Shown here in pieces: positions 22,299 through 29,716 of a stretch of 45,851 bases of DNA; within the stretch, counting starts at the first letter, position 1; the number at the start of each line of letters is the position of its first letter. Source of the DNA: a virus. The notes below the pieces were generated by a model. It saw nothing but the letters and a program-made list of their open reading frames with translations. It was not told the origin of the DNA and searched no databases. The stretch lies in IMG/VR virus record IMGVR_UViG_3300017605_000361, positions 1 through 45,851 of that record, one strand, 5' to 3'. The translations under genes and the position numbers were made by a program.

Positions 22299-22428
22299 CC
22301 CGGAGGAGTGGCGGTATCCGCACGGCTGGCTGGACTCGCGCGAGAAGCGGATCTGCATCGCGGTCGTGGTCTACTTCGTCATCCAGGTCTTGGGTGCAAT
22401 CGTTGCGCTGGTTGGGATTCTGCTGTGA
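22291..22428 (+). CDS. Single-pass membrane microprotein (45 aa)
   Basis: ATG 22291 follows GGGGTGAAGG and overlaps the previous stop. A polar N-terminus with Trp residues precedes one hydrophobic helix (~22-44, 'IAVVVYFVIQVLGAIVALVG'). Its TGA overlaps the GTG of the PHP gene. The function is unknown. Confidence 0.55.
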   Translation: MGDPEEWRYPHGWLDSREKRICIAVVVYFVIQVLGAIVALVGILL

Positions 22429-23330
22429 AGTTCGTCTCGATCCACCACCATAACACCTTCTCGTTCCAGGATGCGATCGGCACGCCCGCAGAGCACGCGG
22501 AGATCGCTGCGGGCTACGGGATGACCGCCCTAGCGATCACCGATCACGGCAACGTCTCCGGCCACGTGCAGCACGAGAAAGCGTGCCTGAAGTACGGCAT
22601 CAAGCCGTTGTTCGGTCTGGAGGCGTACACCGCGACCGGCCCGCAGGAGCCGCGCAAGTTCCACCAGACCATCTTGGCGATGGACCAGGTTGGTCTCGCC
22701 AACCTCTACAAGATTGTCAGCCTGAGTTGGGAGAACTTCTACAAATGGCCAACGGTGACCGGACGGATGCTGGCGGACCATCACGAGGGATTGATTGTAA
22801 CCAGTGGGTGTGCCGATTCGCTGCTGAGCTGCAGCCTGCTGGGTGGGAAGAGCATCGCGGAGGCGGATGCTTCCTGGGAACGTGCGTTGGACCTCGCCGG
22901 GCGGATGAAGGATTTGCTGGGGGATCGGTACTACCTGGAGACACAGATCTTCCCGGAGCTACCGCGAGCGCTAGAGCTGAATGCGGCCTGGGAGACTATG
23001 GGTGCAGAGCTTGCAATTCCACTCGTAGCAACGTGTGACGTCCACACCCTCCGGCCGGGGCAGCACGAGGTCCGCGCTACGATCCACGCGGCCGGGCGCG
23101 GATCGAACACCATCGCCCAGCAGATGGAGGGCTGGGAGTATGAGGTGCCCGACTACATCCCGCGTAGTGACGCGGAGGTCTACGAGCGGCTGTGTCGTGC
23201 CGGTCTCACCCCTCCGGCGGCACAGGAGGCGTGTCGCAACACGGCCGCCATTGCGGCGCGATGCAACGTGACCCTGCCCAAGGCAACCCGGTTTGTGTAC
23301 CCCGCAACAGCAGAGGAGATGAAGTGGTGA
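22425..23330 (+). CDS. PHP-domain part of a split DNA polymerase III alpha subunit (301 aa)
   Basis: Corresponds to the N-terminal PHP domain and part of the PHP-palm connector of bacterial DnaE. All metal ligands expected for an active PHP exonuclease can be seen: H7, H9, D40, H41, E66, H80, C129, D205 and H207. It therefore could proofread 3' ends in trans with the polymerase fragment 336 nt downstream. The protein ends at 'LPKATRFVYPATAEEMKW', where normal DnaE would run on to the palm. Starts with a GTG coupled to the preceding gene. Confidence 0.85.
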   Translation: MKFVSIHHHNTFSFQDAIGTPAEHAEIAAGYGMTALAITDHGNVSGHVQHEKACLKYGIKPLFGLEAYTATGPQEPRKFHQTILAMDQVGLANLYKIVSLSWENFYKWPTVTGRMLADHHEGLIVTSGCADSLLSCSLLGGKSIAEADASWERALDLAGRMKDLLGDRYYLETQIFPELPRALELNAAWETMGAELAIPLVATCDVHTLRPGQHEVRATIHAAGRGSNTIAQQMEGWEYEVPDYIPRSDAEVYERLCRAGLTPPAAQEACRNTAAIAARCNVTLPKATRFVYPATAEEMKW

Positions 23331-23533
23331 AGTACGTGGCATGGGCTAAGCGGACTCCGGGCCAGACGGTCAGTGAGGGCCAGGATGCGGTGGTGCGCGA
23401 GTCGGCGCGCGAGCAGGGTTTCGGTGAGCTGCCTCCGGCGACGGAGGGCTGGGCACGGGATCAGGGCTGGGGCACCGCCTACAGCTCCGAGCAGTTCCCT
23501 GGCTCCAGCCCGGTGTGGGTCTGGGAGAAGTGA
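23327..23533 (+). CDS. Hypothetical protein between the two polymerase genes (68 aa)
   Basis: GTG overlaps the stop of the PHP gene (GTGA). The protein is polar and Trp-rich, with 'GWARDQGWGTAYSSEQFPG'. It does not resemble any DnaE segment, so it is an insertion rather than a broken piece of the polymerase. Function unknown. Confidence 0.6.
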   Translation: MKYVAWAKRTPGQTVSEGQDAVVRESAREQGFGELPPATEGWARDQGWGTAYSSEQFPGSSPVWVWEK

Positions 23534-23676
23534 ACCGGAGGCAGCAGGCCGCGCTCTGGCGGGCAGCTGCGCGCGGAGCGAGGCGCAACGGTGATCTCGT
23601 GGCGTACCAACGCTATGCGCGGACTGCTGCCATCATCGAGGGCCGACCGTGGAAGGTAGACCGCTATGAGTCGTAA
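23530..23676 (+). CDS. Small basic protein between the polymerase genes (48 aa)
   Basis: The GTG overlaps the previous stop and its end overlaps the polymerase start by 11 nt. It has very high Arg/Ala content, is helical and short ('LWRAAARGARRNGDLVAYQRYARTAA'-like helix, residues 9-34). It may bind DNA or bridge the two polymerase parts; both ideas are speculative. Confidence 0.5.
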   Translation: MNRRQQAALWRAAARGARRNGDLVAYQRYARTAAIIEGRPWKVDRYES

Positions 23677-25978
23677 GCTCTCCAACAACCGGCCGATCGG
23701 GGGCACACCGATCGAGCCGGTTGAACTGCTTTGGGCGTGGCTGCGGGAGGGCTGGAAGTACCGGCTCAGCCAGGGCTGGAACCCAGCGCGCAACGGCGTA
23801 GCGCGGTACAAGTCCCAGATCGAGCGTGAGATGGCGCTCATCGTGGAGAAGGACTTTGTCAGCTACTTCCTGATGGTCAGCGACATCCTCCGCTGGACCA
23901 AGGACCAAGGGATTGCGGTTGGTCCGGGCCGTGGCTCCTCGGCTGCCTCGATCGTCTGCTGGCTCCTTCGCATCACCGAGCCAGACCCGTTGGACTTCCC
24001 ACTGACGGACTTCTCGCGGTTCATCGACCCCACGCGCGAGGACCTGCCCGACATTGACGTGGACATTGCTGATGACCGGCGGCACGAGGTCCGGGCATAC
24101 GTCCTCGCCAAGTACGGCAAGGACTTCATCGGCAACATCGGTACGTTCACCAAGTACAAGGGCAAGCTGGCGCTGAAGGACGTGCAGCGCGTCCACCGGC
24201 GGAACGTCCCCAAGCACGAGTTCGAGCGCCTGGCGGGCATGATCGTGGAGCGGTCCGGCGGTGACTCGCGAGCGGATGCCGCGCTAGGCGACACCATCGA
24301 GATGTTCGAGGGTGCGCAGGAGATCCGGGACAAGTACCCCAAGGAAGTCGGCATCGCGGTTGAGCTTGAGGGCAACTACAAGTCGATGAGCACGCACTCG
24401 GCTGGCGTAGTTGTTGCTACCGAACCGATCTCGGACTTCACCGCGCTCTATACCCGCATCGTCAAGGGCCGAGAGATCACGGCCGTTGCGGTCGACAAGT
24501 ATGACGCCGAATACCTCAACCTGATGAAGCTGGATCTGTTGGGGCTCACCACGATGGGGATGCTCAGCCGGGCGCTCGCGTTCTCCGGGATGACGCTGGA
24601 GGACCTGTACCGGCTCCCACTGGACGACCCAGCCACCATCGAGGCATTCCACGCCAATGATGTGATCGGTGTGTTCCAGTTCGAGGGCCGCGCGACGCGG
24701 TTGGTTGGGAAGGATCTCCAGCCGGACAACTTCCTGGAACTGATCGACGTCAACGCGCTCTCTCGGCCCGGACCGCTGTTCTCCGGCACCACGGCGGAGT
24801 ACATCGACGTCAAGCATGGCCGACGTGAGCCTACCAAGATCCACCCGGTAATCGACAAGATTGCGGAGGGCACCAAGGGCCAGATCATCTACCAGGAGCA
24901 GATCCTACACGCGCTCTCCCAGTTCGGTGGTCTGCCCGTCAAGAAGGTCCACGACATCCGGCGCATCATTTCCAAGAAGCTGGGCGAGGCTGCCTTCAAC
25001 AGCTCATTCGAGGCGTTCGCTGACGGGGCCAAGCGACTCCATGGCGCAAGCCGGGAGCTTGCGAATGAGGTGTGGTCCCGGGTTGTTACCTCCGCGTCGT
25101 ATGCGTTCGTGTACTCGCATTCGCTGGCGTACACCCAGATCGGCTACTGGTGCATGTACATGAAGGTGCACCACCCGACAGCCTTCTATGCCGCACAGCT
25201 CTCCAAGATCAAGGAAGAGAAGTGGCCCAAGCTGATCCGTGACGCGGAGGCACACGGCGTGACCATCGAGGGCGTGGACCTCAAGGCGTCCGGCCGGACG
25301 TGGACGCCGGTCCCGAGTGAGCGCCGGGTGGTTGCGGGCTTCCTGCAACTCAAGGGCGTGGGCGAGTCGCTGGCAACCAAGATCATGGCGTACCGGGACG
25401 CGCACGGGCTGTCTGAGTTCGAGGATCTGTTGCAGGTCAACGGGATTGGTCCAGCGACGCTGGAGAAGTTCCGGAGCCAGGTTGAGGGCGACGACCCATT
25501 TGGGCTCCTCCGCATCCAGCTCTCACTAGACGCGGTACGCGTGGCCATCGCCGAGCACGAGATCCCGTTGCCGGTCCCCAACTGCAACAGCGACAAGGTG
25601 CTGGATGCCAAGCCGGACTCGACGGTGTACTACGTCGGCATGGTGAAGCTCAAGGAGTACAAGGACGTCATCGAGGATGAACGCTCGCGGACCGGCGATG
25701 ACCTGGACGTGATCCGGGCGCGGATCAAGCGGCCGGAGCTGGCAACGTCCTGCGTGCTGCACTCCTATGACGACGGTGGGGAGGACGTGTACGTTCGCAT
25801 CACCCGATTCGACTTCCCCAGGTACCGCAAGGCTTTGGAGGAGCTACGCGTCAACCAGGACGTGGTTTGGGTGGAGGCGCGGAAGAGCAAGGGTGGGTTC
25901 GGTGCCTCCATCTACGTCAAGCGGCTGATCGTGATCGACCCAGAGGACGATGACGACGAGAACGAGGAGGACGAGTGA
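23666..25978 (+). CDS. dnaE: DNA polymerase III alpha subunit, polymerase core (770 aa)
   Basis: Contains the palm, thumb and fingers of C-family polymerases: 'GPGRGSSAASI', catalytic 'LPDIDVDIADDRR' with D129, D131 and D133, then fingers. A C-terminal HhH segment 'LLQVNGIGPATLEKF' follows, then an OB-like region with strands (~680-760) and an acidic end. The PHP domain is absent here and encoded by a separate upstream gene. It should copy the phage genome, perhaps using the host sliding clamp. Typical DnaE is ~1,150 residues; the two parts here total 1,071. Confidence 0.92.
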   Translation: MSRKLSNNRPIGGTPIEPVELLWAWLREGWKYRLSQGWNPARNGVARYKSQIEREMALIVEKDFVSYFLMVSDILRWTKDQGIAVGPGRGSSAASIVCWLLRITEPDPLDFPLTDFSRFIDPTREDLPDIDVDIADDRRHEVRAYVLAKYGKDFIGNIGTFTKYKGKLALKDVQRVHRRNVPKHEFERLAGMIVERSGGDSRADAALGDTIEMFEGAQEIRDKYPKEVGIAVELEGNYKSMSTHSAGVVVATEPISDFTALYTRIVKGREITAVAVDKYDAEYLNLMKLDLLGLTTMGMLSRALAFSGMTLEDLYRLPLDDPATIEAFHANDVIGVFQFEGRATRLVGKDLQPDNFLELIDVNALSRPGPLFSGTTAEYIDVKHGRREPTKIHPVIDKIAEGTKGQIIYQEQILHALSQFGGLPVKKVHDIRRIISKKLGEAAFNSSFEAFADGAKRLHGASRELANEVWSRVVTSASYAFVYSHSLAYTQIGYWCMYMKVHHPTAFYAAQLSKIKEEKWPKLIRDAEAHGVTIEGVDLKASGRTWTPVPSERRVVAGFLQLKGVGESLATKIMAYRDAHGLSEFEDLLQVNGIGPATLEKFRSQVEGDDPFGLLRIQLSLDAVRVAIAEHEIPLPVPNCNSDKVLDAKPDSTVYYVGMVKLKEYKDVIEDERSRTGDDLDVIRARIKRPELATSCVLHSYDDGGEDVYVRITRFDFPRYRKALEELRVNQDVVWVEARKSKGGFGASIYVKRLIVIDPEDDDDENEEDE

Positions 25979-26154
25979 GGTTCACAGTCACCAAGCGCGC
26001 TGACCTGGACGAGGACATCGTCCAGCAGGTGGCAACCGAGGTCATAGAGTGGTTGGGAGAGAAGCATTTGCTGAACTTCCCGGAGTCCGATGAGCGTGCC
26101 TACGAAGAGGTGGCACGCGACTGGGTCAAGGACCGGAATGAGGTTGTGCGCTAG
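25975..26154 (+). CDS. Hypothetical acidic protein (59 aa)
   Basis: The GTG overlaps the polymerase stop. The product is acidic and helical, without Cys. It ends with a TAG directly followed by the promoter element TAGCGGCA. Function unknown; it may accompany the polymerase. Confidence 0.6.
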   Translation: MRFTVTKRADLDEDIVQQVATEVIEWLGEKHLLNFPESDERAYEEVARDWVKDRNEVVR

Positions 26155-26204
26155 TAGCGGCAGAAGTTTCCGATCCGATATCATCAGGGCCGAAGGAGGG
26201 ACCA
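26155..26204 (+). promoter_or_regulatory. Promoter TAGCGGCA-N16-TATCAT with variant leader
   Basis: TAGCGGCA (26155-26162) and TATCAT (26179-26184). The ribosome site is GAAGGAGGGACCA (26192-26204), the leader motif with a three-base insertion that improves the Shine-Dalgarno, immediately before ATG 26205. Confidence 0.6.
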
Positions 26205-26504
26205 ATGGACGCACCAACGTGGGACGGCAAGACCGTCCACGTCATCAACATGGGCCCGGGGCAAGACCGCAGGCAGGTCGAGGTGTCCCTGACCAGCGAC
26301 GCTGCGCGCAAGCTCGCGCTCGTTCTGGCCAAGACCAAGCAGACGTACTTCCTTGGCCTGGAGCCAGAGATCGAGGAGCTGCTGACCGCGCTCAACTACG
26401 TGATGGTGGGCGATCCCGCGTCGCGAGCGGCGCACCGGCAGATGGAGGCCGGTAAGGGCATGACGCCGGATGGCGGCTATCGCGCGCCGGAGGAGAGGAA
26501 GTAA
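26205..26504 (+). CDS. Hypothetical protein (99 aa)
   Basis: ATG abuts the leader. A beta-rich N-terminus ('KTVHVINMGPGQDRRQVEVSL') is followed by helices and a basic tail. No Cys. First gene of a run that leads through two small basic proteins to ThyX. Function unknown. Confidence 0.6.
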   Translation: MDAPTWDGKTVHVINMGPGQDRRQVEVSLTSDAARKLALVLAKTKQTYFLGLEPEIEELLTALNYVMVGDPASRAAHRQMEAGKGMTPDGGYRAPEERK

Positions 26505-26692
26505 TGGGAGCAGACCAGTTCGGGAGCAGCGACAAGAGTCGTCGCATCTCGGCCAAGAAGATCAAGAAGGCTCGCAAGAAGGGCAAGTGCTGCCCGATGG
26601 TGGCAGCAGTGGTGTCCGTCAAGCGCGGCCAGTTCCGGCTGGCTCGCCGGTACGCCGCCATGTCGGTCCGGCTGTTGGCGGCGCGTATCTGA
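26504..26692 (+). CDS. Small strongly basic protein (62 aa)
   Basis: Starts in TAATG and ends in TGATG, coupled on both sides. The N-terminal half is a Lys/Arg-rich helix ('RRISAKKIKKARKKGKCC') and the C-terminal half is Arg-rich and hydrophobic. It probably binds nucleic acid. The family is not recognised. Confidence 0.6.
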   Translation: MGADQFGSSDKSRRISAKKIKKARKKGKCCPMVAAVVSVKRGQFRLARRYAAMSVRLLAARI

Positions 26693-26847
26693 TGGCCAAG
26701 AAAAAGCAGCCTCCCAAGACCGTCAACAACCTGATCAACAAGCACGCCAAGATGAAGCCGGACAAGCCTCCCAAGCCCCGCACCAAGGGAGCGCCCACCA
26801 ACGTCTTGACGCTCATCGCGCAGGCGCTCCGCCGGAAGGGCCAGTGA
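26692..26847 (+). CDS. Small Lys-rich protein (51 aa)
   Basis: ATG overlaps the previous TGA. 'MAKKKQPPKTVNNLINKHAK' begins a highly basic, Pro/Lys-rich chain with a short C-terminal helix. It is likely a nucleic-acid-associated peptide. No family is known to me. Confidence 0.55.
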   Translation: MAKKKQPPKTVNNLINKHAKMKPDKPPKPRTKGAPTNVLTLIAQALRRKGQ

Positions 26848-26978
26848 TGGGCTGGGTCCTCTTCGGACAGATCTGTGCGTTGCTGATCCTTGGCACACTG
26901 CTGGGTATCAGCGCGCACAGCTCCGTCATCGACAAGCGGCGCGAGGACGACTACAAGCGCAAGGAGAATGGGCTGTGA
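26847..26978 (+). CDS. Single-pass membrane microprotein (43 aa)
   Basis: ATG overlaps the preceding stop; its TGA overlaps the ThyX GTG. An N-terminal hydrophobic helix (~2-22) is followed by a charged tail 'DKRREDDYKRKEN'. Similar in form to the small proteins at 12755 and 22291. Confidence 0.55.
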   Translation: MGWVLFGQICALLILGTLLGISAHSSVIDKRREDDYKRKENGL

Positions 26979-28117
26979 GCGACGAGTGGAGCAACGCCGA
27001 CACGCACCGTGATCGGTACCCGCGCTCCGAGGCCGGGCTGCGCGGCAAGGCAACCTCGCCGGAAGCGGAAGCTCTGGAGGAGGCTGACCGGCGGCTGCCC
27101 GTCAAGGCGGCTGACGCCGCACAGTACGCGCGCCCGGCCATCCCGGCCGAGCAGCGTGGGCAGATCCGGGTGCGGCTGCTCAACGCGACTCCTGACCCGC
27201 TGGGGTCGATCGCAGCGCTGATCGCCCAGTACTCCGGGCGCGTGGTGCGGAACCTCAGCGGGGTCACGGACGAGGAGCGCCGGGCAGCCCTGGACGACAT
27301 GGGCAAGACGGTCCTCAATGGACCGCTGGAGGCGGTCCAGTTCCACTGGCAGATCGAGGGCGTGACGCGCTCGATCACGCACCAGATGGTCCGGTCGCGT
27401 GCCAGCTTCTTTGCCCAGGAGTCGCTGCGGTTCGCCGTGCCGGAGGGCAACTGGGCGCAGGAGATCCCGTTGCCTCCCAGCCTTTCCGGCGCGTTGGAGG
27501 AGCGGCGAGCCTACTGGGAGCCGGGCGGAAAGTCGGTGGCCGGTGAGCCGGAGTCCAAGCGGCTGCTGATGCTGGACGAGTGGGAGGATGCCATGATCAC
27601 TCTCCAGAACAAGTACCAGCGGCTGATCGAACTGGGCATGCCCGCCGAGGAGGCGCGCGGCATCCTCCCGCATGACATGCCTACCCGCATCCATTGGATC
27701 TGTGATCTGCGGACGCTGCTGGCGGACGCCGGTAAGCGGACCTGCACGCAGGCGCAGTTCCCCTGGCGGCTGATCTTCGCCGGGATGGCGTCGGCCCTCC
27801 GGAGCTATCGGGATGACGCCTGGCAGGACATGTCGACGGCTGGCGACGATCGCTGGCAGTTCGCGCTGATCGCGGACCGGCTCCGGCCGGTGTGCTACCA
27901 GACCGGGCAGTGCGGCTTCATGGCGCAGTTCGATCGCAATTGCTCGATCCGTGGTCGTGTGGATCGGTTCGCAGCCAACGACATCCCTTCCACGCACTGG
28001 AGCACCACGGGGCAGTATGACGTGGACATGCTCTCGCGCGGAGTCCAGGTGCCGCCTCCGCTCATCCCCATCAACGACATCGAGTGGGCCGCCAATCCGG
28101 CCGCAGCGAGGAGCTAG
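26975..28117 (+). CDS. thyX: Flavin-dependent thymidylate synthase ThyX (380 aa)
   Basis: Makes dTMP from dUMP using methylene-tetrahydrofolate, FAD and NADPH. The ThyX core is recognisable at 'SITHQMVRSRASFFAQESLR' (~134-153). The signature RHRx7S is present as R140-S141-R142 followed by seven residues and Ser, so the central His is replaced by Ser. At 380 residues it is longer than usual ThyX (~220-260), with extra N- and C-terminal parts. It complements dCTP deaminase upstream. Confidence 0.85.
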   Translation: MSDEWSNADTHRDRYPRSEAGLRGKATSPEAEALEEADRRLPVKAADAAQYARPAIPAEQRGQIRVRLLNATPDPLGSIAALIAQYSGRVVRNLSGVTDEERRAALDDMGKTVLNGPLEAVQFHWQIEGVTRSITHQMVRSRASFFAQESLRFAVPEGNWAQEIPLPPSLSGALEERRAYWEPGGKSVAGEPESKRLLMLDEWEDAMITLQNKYQRLIELGMPAEEARGILPHDMPTRIHWICDLRTLLADAGKRTCTQAQFPWRLIFAGMASALRSYRDDAWQDMSTAGDDRWQFALIADRLRPVCYQTGQCGFMAQFDRNCSIRGRVDRFAANDIPSTHWSTTGQYDVDMLSRGVQVPPPLIPINDIEWAANPAAARS

Positions 28118-28118
28118 C

Positions 28119-28379
28119 GTGGACACCAACGATCGTCCGACGCACTGGACGGTATCCATCCAGGTTGCCGAGGTCATCCCGCCGCAGCCGATGCGGGACG
28201 GCAACGGCTACGCGCTCAAGGTGGGCTCTGGTCACCAGCAAACGGTGGTGCTTTCGGAGCGGCAGGTGCTGGAGCGGTTCCAGACCGTAGTGCGCGCTGA
28301 CGACGAGGAGGAGGCGTACCGCAAGGCGATGCGGCTGCTCCGTGTCAACGCACCGGCCCACCTCGTGCTCGACGACTAG
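28119..28379 (+). CDS. Hypothetical protein (86 aa)
   Basis: GTG 28119 begins one base after the ThyX stop, with GCGAGGAG as the ribosome site. It is an alpha/beta protein with a strand-rich N-terminus and an acidic helix 'ADDEEEAYRKAMRLL'. No family is recognised. A 9-bp inverted repeat follows its stop (28385-28403). Confidence 0.6.
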   Translation: MDTNDRPTHWTVSIQVAEVIPPQPMRDGNGYALKVGSGHQQTVVLSERQVLERFQTVVRADDEEEAYRKAMRLLRVNAPAHLVLDD

Positions 28380-28381
28380 CC

Positions 28382-28534
28382 GTGGGCGCTCGATTCGAGC
28401 GCCGGGCAGCGCCCAGTCCGTCATTCAACCACGGATGGCGGCTGGGCGTTGTTGTCGGTGCAAGTGTCCTCATTTGGTTTCTCCTGGCAGTTCTGCTGGG
28501 TTTGGTTAGGGAGGTGTGGGTTGCCTACTTCTGA
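28382..28534 (+). CDS. Single-pass membrane microprotein (50 aa)
   Basis: The candidate GTG 28382 lies two bases after the previous stop. A basic N-terminus precedes one hydrophobic helix (~22-42, 'LGVVVGASVLIWFLLAVLLG'). A hairpin, GGCGCTCGA/TCGAGCGCC (28385-28403), lies in its first codons and could instead act as a terminator. The ribosome site is poor, so this gene is less certain. Confidence 0.45.
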   Translation: MGARFERRAAPSPSFNHGWRLGVVVGASVLIWFLLAVLLGLVREVWVAYF

Positions 28535-28889
28535 TGGTCTCGCGTGCCCGGTATGCGGCGAGTTGCCCGCTATCGATCGGATCGACTGGGGCTGCGTCGT
28601 CTGCAACAAGGACAAGGAGCGGCTGGCTCGGCAGCCGGAGGTCCCGGTCAACCCTGGTCCGGGCGACCGGATGGGCTGCCTGCAGCACGGCCAGATCGAC
28701 TGTGAGCGCTGCGGGCTGCTTGAGACCCGACACCGCCTCGCGCTCGATGAGCACCGGCAGGACGAGGCGACGGGCAGCTGGGTGCGGGATGAGCGCGGCG
28801 GTGGGATCGGCTGCACCATCCTCCTCATGCTGCTGCTGACGTTCGTGCTCGGCTGCGGCTACCTGGTCTGGCACTACTACCCGCGCTGA
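28521..28889 (+). CDS. Zinc-ribbon protein with C-terminal membrane helix (122 aa)
   Basis: I place the start at TTG 28521, which has GGGAGG 7 nt upstream and begins directly before 'CPVCGE'. Two Cys pairs near the N-terminus (CPVC, CVVC), then 'CLQHGQIDCERC', suggest two zinc sites. Residues ~95-118 are a hydrophobic helix ending in 'HYYPR', giving a tail anchor. Function unknown. Confidence 0.55.
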   Translation: MPTSDGLACPVCGELPAIDRIDWGCVVCNKDKERLARQPEVPVNPGPGDRMGCLQHGQIDCERCGLLETRHRLALDEHRQDEATGSWVRDERGGGIGCTILLMLLLTFVLGCGYLVWHYYPR

Positions 28890-28906
28890 GATTGGAAAGG
28901 CTACGG

Positions 28907-29458
28907 ATGAACGAGGAATGGTTGGACCCAGAGCAGGCCGCTGAGGAATGGGCTGGAGTCGAGGAGGAGCTGTACCAGGTCATCGCGCTCGATCCGGGCG
29001 GCACCACGGGATGGAGTCTGTTCCAAGTACACCCGGACGCGATGACCGGCGATCCGGAGATCCCTGTGTTCCCCAACATTCAGTGGTGGACCGCAGGCGA
29101 GTTCACCGGCACGCAGGACAAGCAGGTGGACGAGATTGTGGAGCTGGTTGAGTCCTGGCCGCAGGCGCGGCTGGTGACCGAACAGTTCATCCTGCGGCAG
29201 ATGAACGCGTTGCTCGATCCGGTCGAGATCAACGCCATCCTGCGCTGGGCGGTCCGGCCGCGCTACTGGGTGCAGCAGCAGCCTGGGCTTGCCATGTCGA
29301 CGGTGACGGACGCGCGGCAGAAGTCTTGGGGCTTCTGGGTTCCGGGCAAGGAGCACGCCCGCGATGCCGTCAAGCACAACATCACCTACCTCAAGCGGCG
29401 CAAGGAGGCAGCCGTTAAGGCCGCACGCCTCGCCGCAGCAGCCGCCCGGCGCGGCTAG
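28907..29458 (+). CDS. RuvC-like Holliday junction resolvase family nuclease (183 aa)
   Basis: An RNase H-like fold is indicated by 'ALDPGGTTGWSLF' (D29), 'LVTEQF' (E92) and 'EHARDAVKH' (D153), the acidic residues that bind the metal ions. This phage family resolves branched DNA in replication and recombination. ATG 28907 has AAAGG upstream. The Ala/Arg/Lys-rich C-terminus may contact DNA. It lies next to the prim-pol/helicase gene. Confidence 0.8.
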   Translation: MNEEWLDPEQAAEEWAGVEEELYQVIALDPGGTTGWSLFQVHPDAMTGDPEIPVFPNIQWWTAGEFTGTQDKQVDEIVELVESWPQARLVTEQFILRQMNALLDPVEINAILRWAVRPRYWVQQQPGLAMSTVTDARQKSWGFWVPGKEHARDAVKHNITYLKRRKEAAVKAARLAAAAARRG

Positions 29459-29476
29459 GCGTACGCTCGATCTCCC

Positions 29477-29716
29477 GTGAGCGAAAACGGATCGGATCCA
29501 GAAATGACTGCTTCAACAATAGAGCGCAGGCGCGCTATGCCAGGACGTCCGCCAATTGGGCCGAAAGCCCAGGCAGCCGTGCCGCCGGAAATCTTCAATC
29601 TGGTGCGAGAGGAGGCGGAAGCACGCGGCTGCAATATGGCCGACGTTTGGCGTGAGGTGATCGTGGACTATGGCTACCCGGCTTGGACGGCTGCCTTGCA
29701 GCGGAGTGAGGCGTGA
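29477..29716 (+). CDS. Probable ribbon-helix-helix-type small protein (79 aa)
   Basis: GTG 29477 lacks a ribosome site, but a -10 (TACGCT, 29462-29467, after GGCG) lies 9 nt upstream, so the mRNA may be leaderless. 'AAVPPEIFNLVREEAEARG' followed by 'MADVWREVIVDYG' gives the strand-helix-helix pattern of RHH DNA-binding proteins. It overlaps the start of the prim-pol gene and could regulate it. The RHH call is tentative. Confidence 0.55.
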   Translation: MSENGSDPEMTASTIERRRAMPGRPPIGPKAQAAVPPEIFNLVREEAEARGCNMADVWREVIVDYGYPAWTAALQRSEA

